The notes under the pieces: model-generated | What the model was told of the DNA's origin: nothing | The model's database searches: none | The model's input: the letters and a program-made list of their open reading frames with translations, nothing else | Shown here: piece by piece, positions 6,279 to 13,450 of the stretch | How positions within the stretch are numbered: the stretch's first letter is position 1 | Layout: the number at the start of each line of letters is the position of its first letter | Assembly: GCA_035463295.1 (NCBI GenBank) | Contig: DATHTK010000079.1 | Location: 1 to 19,894 of the forward strand | Source of the DNA: DATHTK01 sp035463295 | Lineage (GTDB): Bacteria > Actinomycetota > Rubrobacteria > Rubrobacterales > Rubrobacteraceae | Length of the DNA: 19,894 bases | Direction of reading: 5' to 3' | Program-made: the position numbers and the translations under genes

Positions 6279-7895
6279 CTAGCCCTCGTCCCCTTCGGAC
6301 GCCTGCTCGGCGTCCGCGGGCGTCTCCTCCTCGTCCTCTTCTTCTTCCTCGCCGCCGAGCGTGCGAGCCTTTTCGACGGCCTCGTCTATGTTGCCGACCA
6401 GGTAGAAGGCCTGCTCGGGCAGCTCGTCGTGGCGACCCTCGACGACCTCCTTGAATGACCGGATCGTCTCGTCCAGCTCGACGAACTTGCCCTCGAGGCC
6501 GGTGAACTGCTCGGCGACGAAGAAGGGCTGCGAGAGGAAACGCTGGATGCGGCGCGCCCGACCCACGATCACCTTGTCCTCTTCCGAGAGCTCGTCGATG
6601 CCGAGGATGGCGATGATGTCCTGAAGCTCCTTGTAGCGCTGCAGGATGTTCTTCACCTGCTGGGCGACCTCGTAGTGCTCGTCGCCGACGACCGCCGGGT
6701 CGAGGATGGTGGACGAACTCGTCAGCGGGTCAACCGCCGGGTAGATGCCCTGCTCGGCGAGGCCGCGGCTGAGCTCCACGGTCGAGTCGAGGTGAGCGAA
6801 CACCGTGAAGGGGGCGGGGTCGGTGAAGTCGTCGGCGGGGACGTAGACCGCCTGGAAGGAAGTGATGGAGCCCTTCTTCGTCGAGGTGATCCTCTCCTGC
6901 AGCGCGCCCATCTCGGTGCCCAAAGTAGGCTGGTAGCCGACCTCCGAGGGCATCCGGCCCATGAGCGCGGAGACCTCGTTCCCCGCCTGGACGAAGCGGA
7001 AGACGTTGTCCATAAAGAAGAGCACGTCCTGGCCGAGCTCCTCGCGGAAGTACTCGGAGACGGTGACGCCCGTGAGGCCGACGCGGAAGCGGGCGCCGGG
7101 CGGCTCGTTCATCTGGCCGAAGATCAGCGCGACGTTGCCAAGGACACCGGCCTCCTGGAACTCGCCGTAGAGGTCGTTCCCCTCGCGGGTCCGCTCGCCG
7201 ACGCCCGCGAAGACAGACGTGCCCTCGTACTGGAGGGCGATGTTGTTGATCAGCTCCGTGATAACGACCGTCTTGCCGACGCCCGCGCCCCCGAAGAGGC
7301 CGACCTTGCCGCCGCGCCGGACCGGGCAGAGGAGGTCCATGACCTTGATGCCGGTGACGAACTGCTCGGCCTGGGTGGTCAAGTCCTCGAACCTCGGGGA
7401 GGGGCGGTGGATCGGCCAGTGGTCGTCCGGGTCCTCGATAGGGCCCTGCTCGTCCACCGGCTGGCCGAGCACGTCCAGCACCCGCCCGAGGACGTTGTTG
7501 CCGACCGGCACGGCTATCGGACCGCCCGTATCCTTTACGTCCACGCCGCGCTTGAGGCCGTCGGTCGAGGACATTGCCACCGTGCGGACCATGTCGTCGC
7601 CGAGGAGTTGCTGCACCTCGAGGACGAGCTGCTTCTCCTCGTCCTCCTCGCCCTCGACGTAGGTGTCCAGCGGGAGGGTCAGGGCGTTGTAGATCTCCGG
7701 GATGTCCTCGGGCGGGAACCGGACGTCCACGACCGGCCCCTTGACCTCGACGACGGTGCCCACGCCCGCGCGCCGCTCCCCCTGGCCGTTCCCCTCGGCT
7801 TCGTGCTGCGCGCCGCTCTGGCCGTTGCCGACCTCGCCCTGCTGGCCGCCGAAGGTCGTGCGGTTAAAGGCCTGGCCGCTATCGCTCTCGGTCAT
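6279..7895 (-). CDS. atpD: ATP synthase beta subunit, with N-terminal extension and acidic C-terminal tail
   Basis: Catalytic subunit of F1-ATPase. Residues 202-209 form the P-loop GGAGVGKT; GVGERTREGNDLY holds the catalytic Glu; Tyr385 lies in GIYPAVDPL; DELSEED at 434-440 is the torque loop. At 538 residues it is about 65 longer than usual. The first ~43 residues are rich in Gly, Gln, Asn and Glu. The last ~25 are almost all acidic (EEEEEDEEETPADAE). The extended N-terminus is real, because AAGGAG sits 5 nt before its ATG. The family segment PLDSTSR reads PLTSSST here. It is followed with no gap by atpC and preceded by atpG (13-nt spacer). Confidence 0.97.
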   Translation of the reverse strand: MTESDSGQAFNRTTFGGQQGEVGNGQSGAQHEAEGNGQGERRAGVGTVVEVKGPVVDVRFPPEDIPEIYNALTLPLDTYVEGEEDEEKQLVLEVQQLLGDDMVRTVAMSSTDGLKRGVDVKDTGGPIAVPVGNNVLGRVLDVLGQPVDEQGPIEDPDDHWPIHRPSPRFEDLTTQAEQFVTGIKVMDLLCPVRRGGKVGLFGGAGVGKTVVITELINNIALQYEGTSVFAGVGERTREGNDLYGEFQEAGVLGNVALIFGQMNEPPGARFRVGLTGVTVSEYFREELGQDVLFFMDNVFRFVQAGNEVSALMGRMPSEVGYQPTLGTEMGALQERITSTKKGSITSFQAVYVPADDFTDPAPFTVFAHLDSTVELSRGLAEQGIYPAVDPLTSSSTILDPAVVGDEHYEVAQQVKNILQRYKELQDIIAILGIDELSEEDKVIVGRARRIQRFLSQPFFVAEQFTGLEGKFVELDETIRSFKEVVEGRHDELPEQAFYLVGNIDEAVEKARTLGGEEEEEDEEETPADAEQASEGDEG

Positions 7896-7908
7896 AAAGA
7901 CTCCTTCT

Positions 7909-8787
7909 CTATCCCGCGGAGAGGGCCTCTGCGCCCGCCGCGATCTCGCTGATCTCCCTCGTGATCTGCGCCTGGCGCGCCTTGTTCATCTGGAGCGTCA
8001 GGTCCTTCGCCATATCGTTGGCGTTGTCCGTGGCGTTCTTCATCGCCGTCATGCGCGCCCCGTGCTCGCCAGCGGCGCTCTCCAGGAGAGCCTGCCAGAT
8101 CATCGTCTCGACGTAGCGCGGGACGAGCTTCTCGAGGATCACCTCCGCGTCCGGGACGTACTCGAGGTAAGACGTCGAGAAATCTGCCCCGCCCTCATCC
8201 TCCTCTTCTTCACCCTCTTCGGGGGCTGCGGGAAGGAGGCGCTTGACGACGGGCCGCTGGGTGAGGGCGCTCTCGAAGCGGTTGAAGATCAGGTACAGCT
8301 CGTCTACCTCTTCATCCCTGAAGAGGGTCATGAGGTCCTGCCCGATCTCGCGCGCCTTCTCGTAGGTCGGGCTATCGGAGAACCCGGTGTAGACCTCGAC
8401 CGGGTCGATCCTGCGGAACCGGAAGAAGGCGACGGCCTTCCGCCCGCTCGCGACCTGCACCATCTCCCCTTCCTTCTCCTGCCGGAAGCGGACGGTGCTC
8501 CTGAGCACCTGGGCGTTGAAGCCGCCGGCGAGCCCCCTGTCGGCGGTGACGGAGACGACGCCCACCTTGTTGCCCTCGCGGCCGACGAGCAACGGCGAGT
8601 CACTCCTGGCGCGGCGGGCGACGTCGCGCATCATCTCCTCGACGTTCTCCGCGTAGGGCCGCGCCCTCTTGACCCTCGCCTCCGCCCTGCGGAACTTGAC
8701 CGCCGAGACGGTCTGGAGCGCCTCGGTGACCTTGGCGATGTTCTTTATGGAGCCTATCTGACGCTTGAGGTCCCTGAGGCTTGGCAA
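7909..8787 (-). CDS. atpG: ATP synthase gamma subunit
   Basis: Rotor shaft of F1. The 292-residue protein has both conserved ends: N-terminal LRDLKRQIGSIKNIAKVTEA and C-terminal RMTAMKNATDNANDMAKDLT, which form the coiled-coil axle. The Rossmann-like middle includes VGVVSVTADRGLAGGFN. An acidic insert, EEGEEEEDEGGAD, lies around residues 191-203. The start is TTG, supported by GGAG seven nt upstream and by the near-invariant position of the first helix. It lies 3 nt after the atpA stop. Confidence 0.96.
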   Translation of the reverse strand: MPSLRDLKRQIGSIKNIAKVTEALQTVSAVKFRRAEARVKRARPYAENVEEMMRDVARRARSDSPLLVGREGNKVGVVSVTADRGLAGGFNAQVLRSTVRFRQEKEGEMVQVASGRKAVAFFRFRRIDPVEVYTGFSDSPTYEKAREIGQDLMTLFRDEEVDELYLIFNRFESALTQRPVVKRLLPAAPEEGEEEEDEGGADFSTSYLEYVPDAEVILEKLVPRYVETMIWQALLESAAGEHGARMTAMKNATDNANDMAKDLTLQMNKARQAQITREISEIAAGAEALSAG

Positions 8788-8790
8788 GCG

Positions 8791-10407
8791 CTAGCTCCTC
8801 TCCTCCGCCGGGTTCTGGTCCTCGTCACTGGGCTCCTCGCCGCCCTCCTCAGCCTCGACGGAGACGTTCACCAGGCTGCTCGACTCGGGCTCGTAGTTCT
8901 CATTGAAGTGCTCGATGGCCTCCCGCAGGTTCGCATCGGTCTCGTCGGAGAGCTGCTTCTCCTCCGCAATCGTGGAGAGGATCTCCCCGTGGCTATCCCT
9001 CATGTAGTCCCTGAACTGGCGCTCCCAGTCGGGGACGTCGTCTACCTCGACGTCGTCGAGGAAGCCGTTGGAGGCCGCGAAGATGACGGCGACCTGCTCC
9101 TGGACCGGCAGCGGGTCGTTCTCTGCCTGCTTGAGGACCGCAGTGAGGCGCTCGCCGCGGGCGAGCGTCTGCTGCGTCGCTCGGTCGAGGTCGCTGCCGA
9201 ACTGGGCGAAGCTCTGCAACTCGCGGTACTGATTCAGGTCCAGGCGCAGCGTGCCGGCGACCTTCCTCATCGCCTTGATCTGGGCCGACCCGCCGACGCG
9301 GCTCACCGAGTTGCCGGTATCGATGGCCGGACGCTGTCCGGCGTTGAAGAGGTCGGCGTCGAGGAAGATCTGGCCGTCCGTGATCGAGATGACGTTTGTC
9401 GGGATGTAGGCCGAGATGTCTCCCGCCTTGGTCTCGACGATCGGGAGCGCCGTGAGCGACCCGCCGCCCTCGTCGTCGGAGAGCTTGGCTGCCCGCTCCA
9501 GAAGCCGCGAGTGCAGATAGAAGACGTCCCCGGGATAGGCCTCGCGCCCCGGCGGCCGCCTGAGCAGGAGCATCATCTGCCGGTAGGCGACGGCGTGCTT
9601 GGAGAGGTCGTCGTAGATCAGGAGCGCGGCCTCGCCGCGGTTCATGAAGTACTCGCCGATGGCACAGCCCGCGTAGGGGGCGAGGTACTGGAGGGTGGCC
9701 GACTGGGAGGCCGAGGCGTTGACGACCGTCGTGTAGTCCATGGCCCCGGCCTCCTCGAGGGAGGCGACGATCCCGGCTACCGCCGAGTCCTTCTGGCCGA
9801 CGGCGACGTAGATGCACTTAACGTCCTGGTCGGCCTGGTTGATGATGGTGTCGAGCGCGATCGCCGACTTGCCCGTCTTCCTATCTCCGATTATCAGCTC
9901 GCGCTGTCCGCGCCCGATCGGGATCATCGAGTCTATAGCCTTGATACCGGTCTGGAGCGGCTCCTTGACCGGCTGGCGCTTGATGATGCCGGGGGCAACG
10001 ATCTCGACGGGGCGGTAGTTCTCGGCCTCGATCTCGCCCTTCCCGTCCATCGGGACGCCGAGGGCGTCTATGACCCGGCCGAGGACGCCCTCGCCGATCG
10101 GGACGCTCGCGAGGCGCTCGGTGCGCCGGACGATGTTCCCCTCCTGGATGTGGGTATCCTCGCCGGCGATGATAACGCCGACGTTGTCCTCCTCGAGGTT
10201 TAGGGCGAGGCCGGTGATCTTCTCGCCGCGCGCGTCCTCGAACTCGAGCATCTCCTGGTACATGACGTTCTGCAAGCCGTGGACGCGCGCGATGCCGTCC
10301 CCGACCTCGAGTACCTGACCGACCTCTTCGGTCCGTACCCGGTTCTCGTAGTCCGTTATGGCGCCCTTTAGTATGGAGGAGATCTCCTCCGGCCTGAGCC
10401 TAGCCAC
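8791..10407 (-). CDS. atpA: ATP synthase alpha subunit
   Basis: Non-catalytic nucleotide-binding subunit of the F1 hexamer. The N-terminus RPEEISSILKGAITDYENRV and the beta-barrel VGDGIARVHGL are typical. The P-loop at 174-181 reads GDRKTGKS instead of the more common GDRQTGKT. SVSRVGGSAQ carries the arginine finger that completes the catalytic site on beta. At 538 residues it is some 30 longer than most, owing to an acidic tail of about 30 residues (VEAEEGGEEPSDEDQNP). The GTG start overlaps the atpH TAG by one base and has GAGGAG nine nt before it. Confidence 0.97.
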   Translation of the reverse strand: MARLRPEEISSILKGAITDYENRVRTEEVGQVLEVGDGIARVHGLQNVMYQEMLEFEDARGEKITGLALNLEEDNVGVIIAGEDTHIQEGNIVRRTERLASVPIGEGVLGRVIDALGVPMDGKGEIEAENYRPVEIVAPGIIKRQPVKEPLQTGIKAIDSMIPIGRGQRELIIGDRKTGKSAIALDTIINQADQDVKCIYVAVGQKDSAVAGIVASLEEAGAMDYTTVVNASASQSATLQYLAPYAGCAIGEYFMNRGEAALLIYDDLSKHAVAYRQMMLLLRRPPGREAYPGDVFYLHSRLLERAAKLSDDEGGGSLTALPIVETKAGDISAYIPTNVISITDGQIFLDADLFNAGQRPAIDTGNSVSRVGGSAQIKAMRKVAGTLRLDLNQYRELQSFAQFGSDLDRATQQTLARGERLTAVLKQAENDPLPVQEQVAVIFAASNGFLDDVEVDDVPDWERQFRDYMRDSHGEILSTIAEEKQLSDETDANLREAIEHFNENYEPESSSLVNVSVEAEEGGEEPSDEDQNPAEERS

Positions 10408-10946
10408 TAGACAACACTCCTCTCGAGCATCTCCTCCCGGAGGCTCATGAGCCTGCCCCGGAGACTTCCGTCAACCATGCGTCCCCCGAACCGGAAGACC
10501 GCACCGCCCAGTATATCCGGCTCGACCTTGGTATCGAGTACGACTTCCCTGCCTTCCAGCACGCGCGCGAGCCGCTCTCTTATGCGCTCGAGCTCCTCCT
10601 CGGAGAGCTCCACGGCGGTGGTGACCTCGACCTCGACCCTCCCCAGATGCTCCTTGACGAGGTCCTCGTAGCGCAGGAGCACCTCTTCGAGGATCTCCTC
10701 CCGCCCGTTGTCCGAGACGACCTTGAGGAAGTTCCGGGCCGAGGTCGTCATGTCCTGCGCGAGGGCGTCCAGCGCGCGGCGCTTCTCGCGCTCGGGCACC
10801 TGTCCGCCGTAGTAGAACAGGCGGAGCTCCTCGCTCTCCTCCAGCGCCGCGACGAAGTCCCTCAGGTCTTCGAGCGCCGCCTCGAGCTCGTCGCGCTCGC
10901 GGGCCGCCTCGAAGAGCGCCTCCGCGTAGGTCGAGACGGCGCTCAA
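10407..10946 (-). CDS. atpH: ATP synthase delta subunit
   Basis: Peripheral-stalk subunit that joins F1 to the b subunits. The 179-residue product begins with the usual YAEALFEAARE helix and ends with a C-terminal domain containing DILGGAVFRFGGRMVDGSLR, the most conserved delta block (family form GG..I..GD...DGS). Length is standard. The start is TTG 6 nt after the atpF stop; the ribosome site is weak, so it probably depends on coupling to atpF. There is no good alternative start before the conserved Tyr-Ala-Glu-Ala helix. Confidence 0.94.
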   Translation of the reverse strand: MSAVSTYAEALFEAARERDELEAALEDLRDFVAALEESEELRLFYYGGQVPEREKRRALDALAQDMTTSARNFLKVVSDNGREEILEEVLLRYEDLVKEHLGRVEVEVTTAVELSEEELERIRERLARVLEGREVVLDTKVEPDILGGAVFRFGGRMVDGSLRGRLMSLREEMLERSVV

Positions 10947-10952
10947 GAGGCG

Positions 10953-11474
10953 CTACCGCCCGTCACCGGCCACCCCCGTCTCGAGATTGTCGAGGGCGTC
11001 GGAGATCAAGCGCTCGTGCCCGTCGCGGTCGAGCTCCTGGCCGATGACCCGCTCGGAGGTGAGTATGACCATGTCGGCGACCTCGCGGCGCACCTCGCGC
11101 AGCGCGTTGTCCCGCTCGCGTTCGATCTCCTCGCGCGCCCGCTGGATTATGCGGTCCCCCTCCTCGCGGGCCTCGGCCTTGGCGCGCTCGCGCTGGGCCT
11201 CGGCCTGCTTGCGCCCCTCCTCCAGGATGCGCCGCGACTCGCCGCGGGCCTCCTCGATCTGGCGCCGGTACTCGGCGAGGAGCTCGCGCGCCTCGGCACG
11301 GGTCTTCTGCGCCTCGTCGATCGCCTTGTCTATCTCCGACTGGCGGCGCAGGATCTGGTCCCGGATCGGCGGGTAGACGTAGCGCCACAGCAAGAAGAGC
11401 AGGATCGCGAAGGTTACGATCTCCCAGAAGATCAGGCTCGTATTGAAAAGGTCGAAGATTCCAGTATCGTCCAT
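10953..11474 (-). CDS. atpF: ATP synthase subunit b
   Basis: Peripheral stalk of the Fo part. The 173-residue protein has one N-terminal transmembrane helix (about residues 13-33, SLIFWEIVTFAILLFLLWRY) and then a long charged coiled coil rich in Arg, Glu and Ala to around residue 130. A C-terminal segment, MVILTSERVIGQELD, contacts delta. The ATG start follows AGGGGGAAG, a good ribosome site. Only one b gene is present in the cluster, so the stalk is probably a homodimer. Confidence 0.96.
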   Translation of the reverse strand: MDDTGIFDLFNTSLIFWEIVTFAILLFLLWRYVYPPIRDQILRRQSEIDKAIDEAQKTRAEARELLAEYRRQIEEARGESRRILEEGRKQAEAQRERAKAEAREEGDRIIQRAREEIERERDNALREVRREVADMVILTSERVIGQELDRDGHERLISDALDNLETGVAGDGR

Positions 11475-11506
11475 GCTTCCCCCTGGTTCGCCTTACGGGA
11501 GCCCGT

Positions 11507-11764
11507 CTAGAAGATCCCGAGCCCGATGAGCAGGGCGAAAGCGAGGCCGAAGAGCGCCTGCGCCTCCACGAGACCGATGCCGACGAACAGCCACGTTCTC
11601 GACAGCTCGAACGCCTCCGGCTGGCGGTGGATGGACGCGATGGTCTGGCCAAAGAGGTAGCCCATCCCTATGCCCGACCCGATGACCGCCGTGCCGGCCG
11701 CGAAGCCGAAACCCACAAGCCTCAGCCCCTCGACACTGGCCTGCAGAAGCGTCAACAATTCCAT
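11507..11764 (-). CDS. atpE: ATP synthase subunit c
   Basis: Membrane rotor-ring subunit, 85 residues, two transmembrane helices joined by the polar loop RQP (47-49). Helix 1 carries the Gly-rich packing motif GSGIGMG (29-35). Helix 2 carries the ion-carrying carboxylate Glu67 in GIGLVEAQALFG. The residue after Glu67 is Ala, without the Ser/Thr pattern of Na+-binding rings, so proton coupling is more likely. The ATG has AGGAG nine nt upstream. It is flanked by 62 nt to atpB and 32 nt to atpF, the loosest spacing in the cluster, in line with its need for high expression. Confidence 0.97.
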   Translation of the reverse strand: MELLTLLQASVEGLRLVGFGFAAGTAVIGSGIGMGYLFGQTIASIHRQPEAFELSRTWLFVGIGLVEAQALFGLAFALLIGLGIF

Positions 11765-11826
11765 GTACTCTGTCTCCTCTCTCTCCGACTCTCGACCTGT
11801 GTAGAACCCAAAACCCGCCGCAGCCC

Positions 11827-12603
11827 CTAGTGCTCCGTACGGTACATGGCTATCTCGATGTAGACCTGCGTAAGGATAGCGAATATGTAAGCCTGCAACA
11901 CGGCCACGAAGATCTCGAACGCGTAGAGCACCAGCGCCAGCGGCACCGATACCACCGCCATGTAGGTCCCGAAGTACAGGATAAAGCTCAGGAAGATGAA
12001 GATGAGCAGGTGCCCCGCCAGGATGTTGGCGTAGAGCCGCATCGCCAGCGTAAGCGGCTTAGACAGTTCCGAGATCCACTCGATAAAGAACATAAAGGGG
12101 ACCATGACGATCTTGAGCGGCATCCCCGGGGGCACGAAGCCCGCAACATACGGCCCGAACCCGTTGCGCCAGACGCCCACGACCTGCGTGATAACGAAGG
12201 TCAAGAGCGCCAGCACCAGCGTGAACGAGATGCTGCTCGTAACCGGGAAGCTGTTCGGGACGAGCCCGACGAGGTTGAGGACCAGCAGGAAGATGAAGAG
12301 GCTCAAAGTGTAGGGAAACCACTTCCTCCCCTCCTCCCCCATCTGCCCGGCGATGCTGTTGCGCCCGAAGCCGTAGATCTCCTCCACTATCACCTGGTAC
12401 GCCCCGGGACGGTCCTTGAGCAACCGCACCCCGACGAACATTATCAGGAACGTGAGCGCCCCCCCGATCCAGAGAAAGACGACCGCCGTGGTTATGGAGA
12501 TGTCCAGCCCGAAGAGCGAGAGCTCGACGTACTTGTGCTGGCCCGACTCCCACGCGTGCAGTATCTCGTGCCGCAACTCTTCCGGGCTCATCTGCGCTAG
12601 CAT
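11827..12603 (-). CDS. atpB: ATP synthase subunit a
   Basis: Fo stator subunit that provides the proton half-channels. The 258-residue, multi-helix membrane protein contains the essential Arg in SKPLTLAMRLYANILAGHLL. The C-terminal helix (EIFVAVLQAYIFAILTQVYI) is typical, and the N-terminal SITTAVVFLWIGGALTF helix precedes the conserved EEIYGFGRNSI loop. Its ATG shares one base with the atpI TGA stop. Confidence 0.97.
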   Translation of the reverse strand: MLAQMSPEELRHEILHAWESGQHKYVELSLFGLDISITTAVVFLWIGGALTFLIMFVGVRLLKDRPGAYQVIVEEIYGFGRNSIAGQMGEEGRKWFPYTLSLFIFLLVLNLVGLVPNSFPVTSSISFTLVLALLTFVITQVVGVWRNGFGPYVAGFVPPGMPLKIVMVPFMFFIEWISELSKPLTLAMRLYANILAGHLLIFIFLSFILYFGTYMAVVSVPLALVLYAFEIFVAVLQAYIFAILTQVYIEIAMYRTEH

Positions 12604-13016
12604 CAGGCCTCTGCCCTCCGTTCTGCCCCTTTATTACGCCCCACTCCCACGGACCTGGGGGCCAGCAGGAGTAGTACCACGTTCTCGATTACGTAAACCC
12701 CGGCGAAACCCACTACCATCGGTAACGCCGGCAACAGCTCCATGTACGCCGGCACCAATATAGCCAGCGCGGCGAAAAGGAGCCGTCCAACGTAGGACGC
12801 CGCCCCCAACAGTACCTTGAGCGCCGTCGGCCGCACGGTCAGAAGCGAGACCGTGAGCGCTATCGACGCAAAGCTGACTATCCCGACCCCTACCCCGTAC
12901 AGAAACGCCCCAGCCCATACGAGATCCAGATAGTAACCGGTCGCCGTACCCGCAAGAAGCGCGAGCGCCAGCGTGAGGATCGCTCCCCTGACCGCCAGCC
13001 TCCAGTGCGCGCTCAC
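12603..13016 (-). CDS. atpI: AtpI-like ATP synthase accessory membrane protein
   Basis: Small hydrophobic protein (137 residues, four predicted helices) at the AtpI position just before atpB. AtpI proteins are thought to help c-ring assembly or stability, or metal uptake, but sequence conservation is low and assignment rests on size, topology and position. I chose the GTG that overlaps the preceding TGA by four bases (GTGA). An in-frame ATG 300 nt upstream would overlap the whole preceding gene and give a non-membrane, Arg/Trp-rich N-terminus, so it is rejected. A charged C-terminal tail (GRNKGAERRAEA) follows the last helix. Confidence 0.8.
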   Translation of the reverse strand: MSAHWRLAVRGAILTLALALLAGTATGYYLDLVWAGAFLYGVGVGIVSFASIALTVSLLTVRPTALKVLLGAASYVGRLLFAALAILVPAYMELLPALPMVVGFAGVYVIENVVLLLLAPRSVGVGRNKGAERRAEA

Positions 13017-13240
13017 CCGCCGCCCAGCCTCCCGAGCGCCCGGAACAGATAGTACATCGCACCAGCAAAGCCCACGACGAGCCCCAGGAGAAGCAGCAAC
13101 GGTAGCGTCCCGAACAAACGGTCGAGCACGTACCCACCCGCCGTGCAGAACGCGATTATAAAGAAGAAAGTGAACCCGAGGCCAACGAATTGGGCGTAGC
13201 TGCCACCCGCGTTTCTTCCATGAGGATCGGCTCCCGGCAT
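13013..13240 (-). CDS. atpZ: AtpZ/AtpI-family small membrane protein
   Basis: The 75-residue protein has two transmembrane helices (about 17-38 and 44-68). It matches the AtpZ pattern: GGSYAQFVGLGF, then a first helix, GGYVLDRLFGTLP, then a Gly-rich second helix. AtpZ proteins are encoded at the head of many atp operons; with AtpI they have been linked to Mg2+/Ca2+ transport and to assembly, though the function is not settled. It is the first gene of the ATP synthase cluster here. Its ATG is preceded by only GGGCG. The stop overlaps the next gene by four bases. Confidence 0.85.
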   Translation of the reverse strand: MPGADPHGRNAGGSYAQFVGLGFTFFFIIAFCTAGGYVLDRLFGTLPLLLLLGLVVGFAGAMYYLFRALGRLGGG

Positions 13241-13349
13241 CGCCCGAACTATACCGCACGGGAAAAATCGTTGCAGCCGGTTTCAAACTCGCCACTACCC
13301 CACTTCCTACCCCCACACGGCCGCCGCCTCAACCGGCACCCGGCCCTCC

Positions 13350-13376
13350 TTCACCGCATTCCGCTCTCGCTATACT
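13350..13376 (+). promoter_or_regulatory. Possible promoter of the TetR gene
   Basis: TATACT at 13371-13376 is a good -10 box. The only -35-like element is TTCACC at 13350-13355, with a short 15-bp spacer. Start of transcription would be near 13383, about 68 nt before the ATG, placing the palindrome in the early transcribed region, where a bound repressor could block. Confidence 0.35.
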
Positions 13377-13386
13377 TTGCAACGAT

Positions 13387-13415
13387 ATGCTACCCTCTTA
13401 CTGACATCGCGTCAA
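13387..13415 (-). promoter_or_regulatory. Candidate promoter for the ATP synthase operon
   Basis: On the minus strand, TTGACG (13415-13410) and TAGCAT (13392-13387) are separated by 17 bp. Transcription would begin near 13380 and leave a leader of about 140 nt before atpZ. The -35 box is 5/6 to consensus and the -10 box 4/6. A second -10-like element, TATAGT (13253-13248), lies 7 nt before the atpZ ATG but has only a weak -35. Confidence 0.5.
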
Positions 13416-13418
13416 TAG
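13398..13418. promoter_or_regulatory. Candidate TetR operator (imperfect palindrome)
   Basis: TTACTGAC-ATCGC-GTCAATAG: 8-bp half sites, 6 of 8 positions symmetric with a perfect TGAC/GTCA core, around a 5-bp centre. It lies 33 nt before the TetR start, just downstream of that gene's putative -10, and overlaps the -35 box of the divergent atp promoter. Size and place fit autoregulation by the TetR protein; binding is inferred. Confidence 0.45.
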
Positions 13419-13450
13419 ACAACCTCTCCTCGAGCGGGTAGATTGCGAGC

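Noticed and set aside
6675..7952. Plus-strand open frame of 425 codons opposite atpD
   Set aside because: Antisense shadow of the beta subunit, with no family features.
7702..10203. Very long plus-strand open frame (833 codons) antisense to atpD, atpG and atpA
   Set aside because: It mirrors the third-position GC bias of the genes on the other strand, has an Asp/Leu/Val/Arg-rich composition without domains, and lacks a ribosome site.
13017..13316. Upstream ATG that would extend the AtpI-like gene by 100 residues
   Set aside because: It would cover the whole AtpZ-like gene in another frame and add a non-hydrophobic Arg/Trp-rich stretch; the GTGA overlap start is much more natural.
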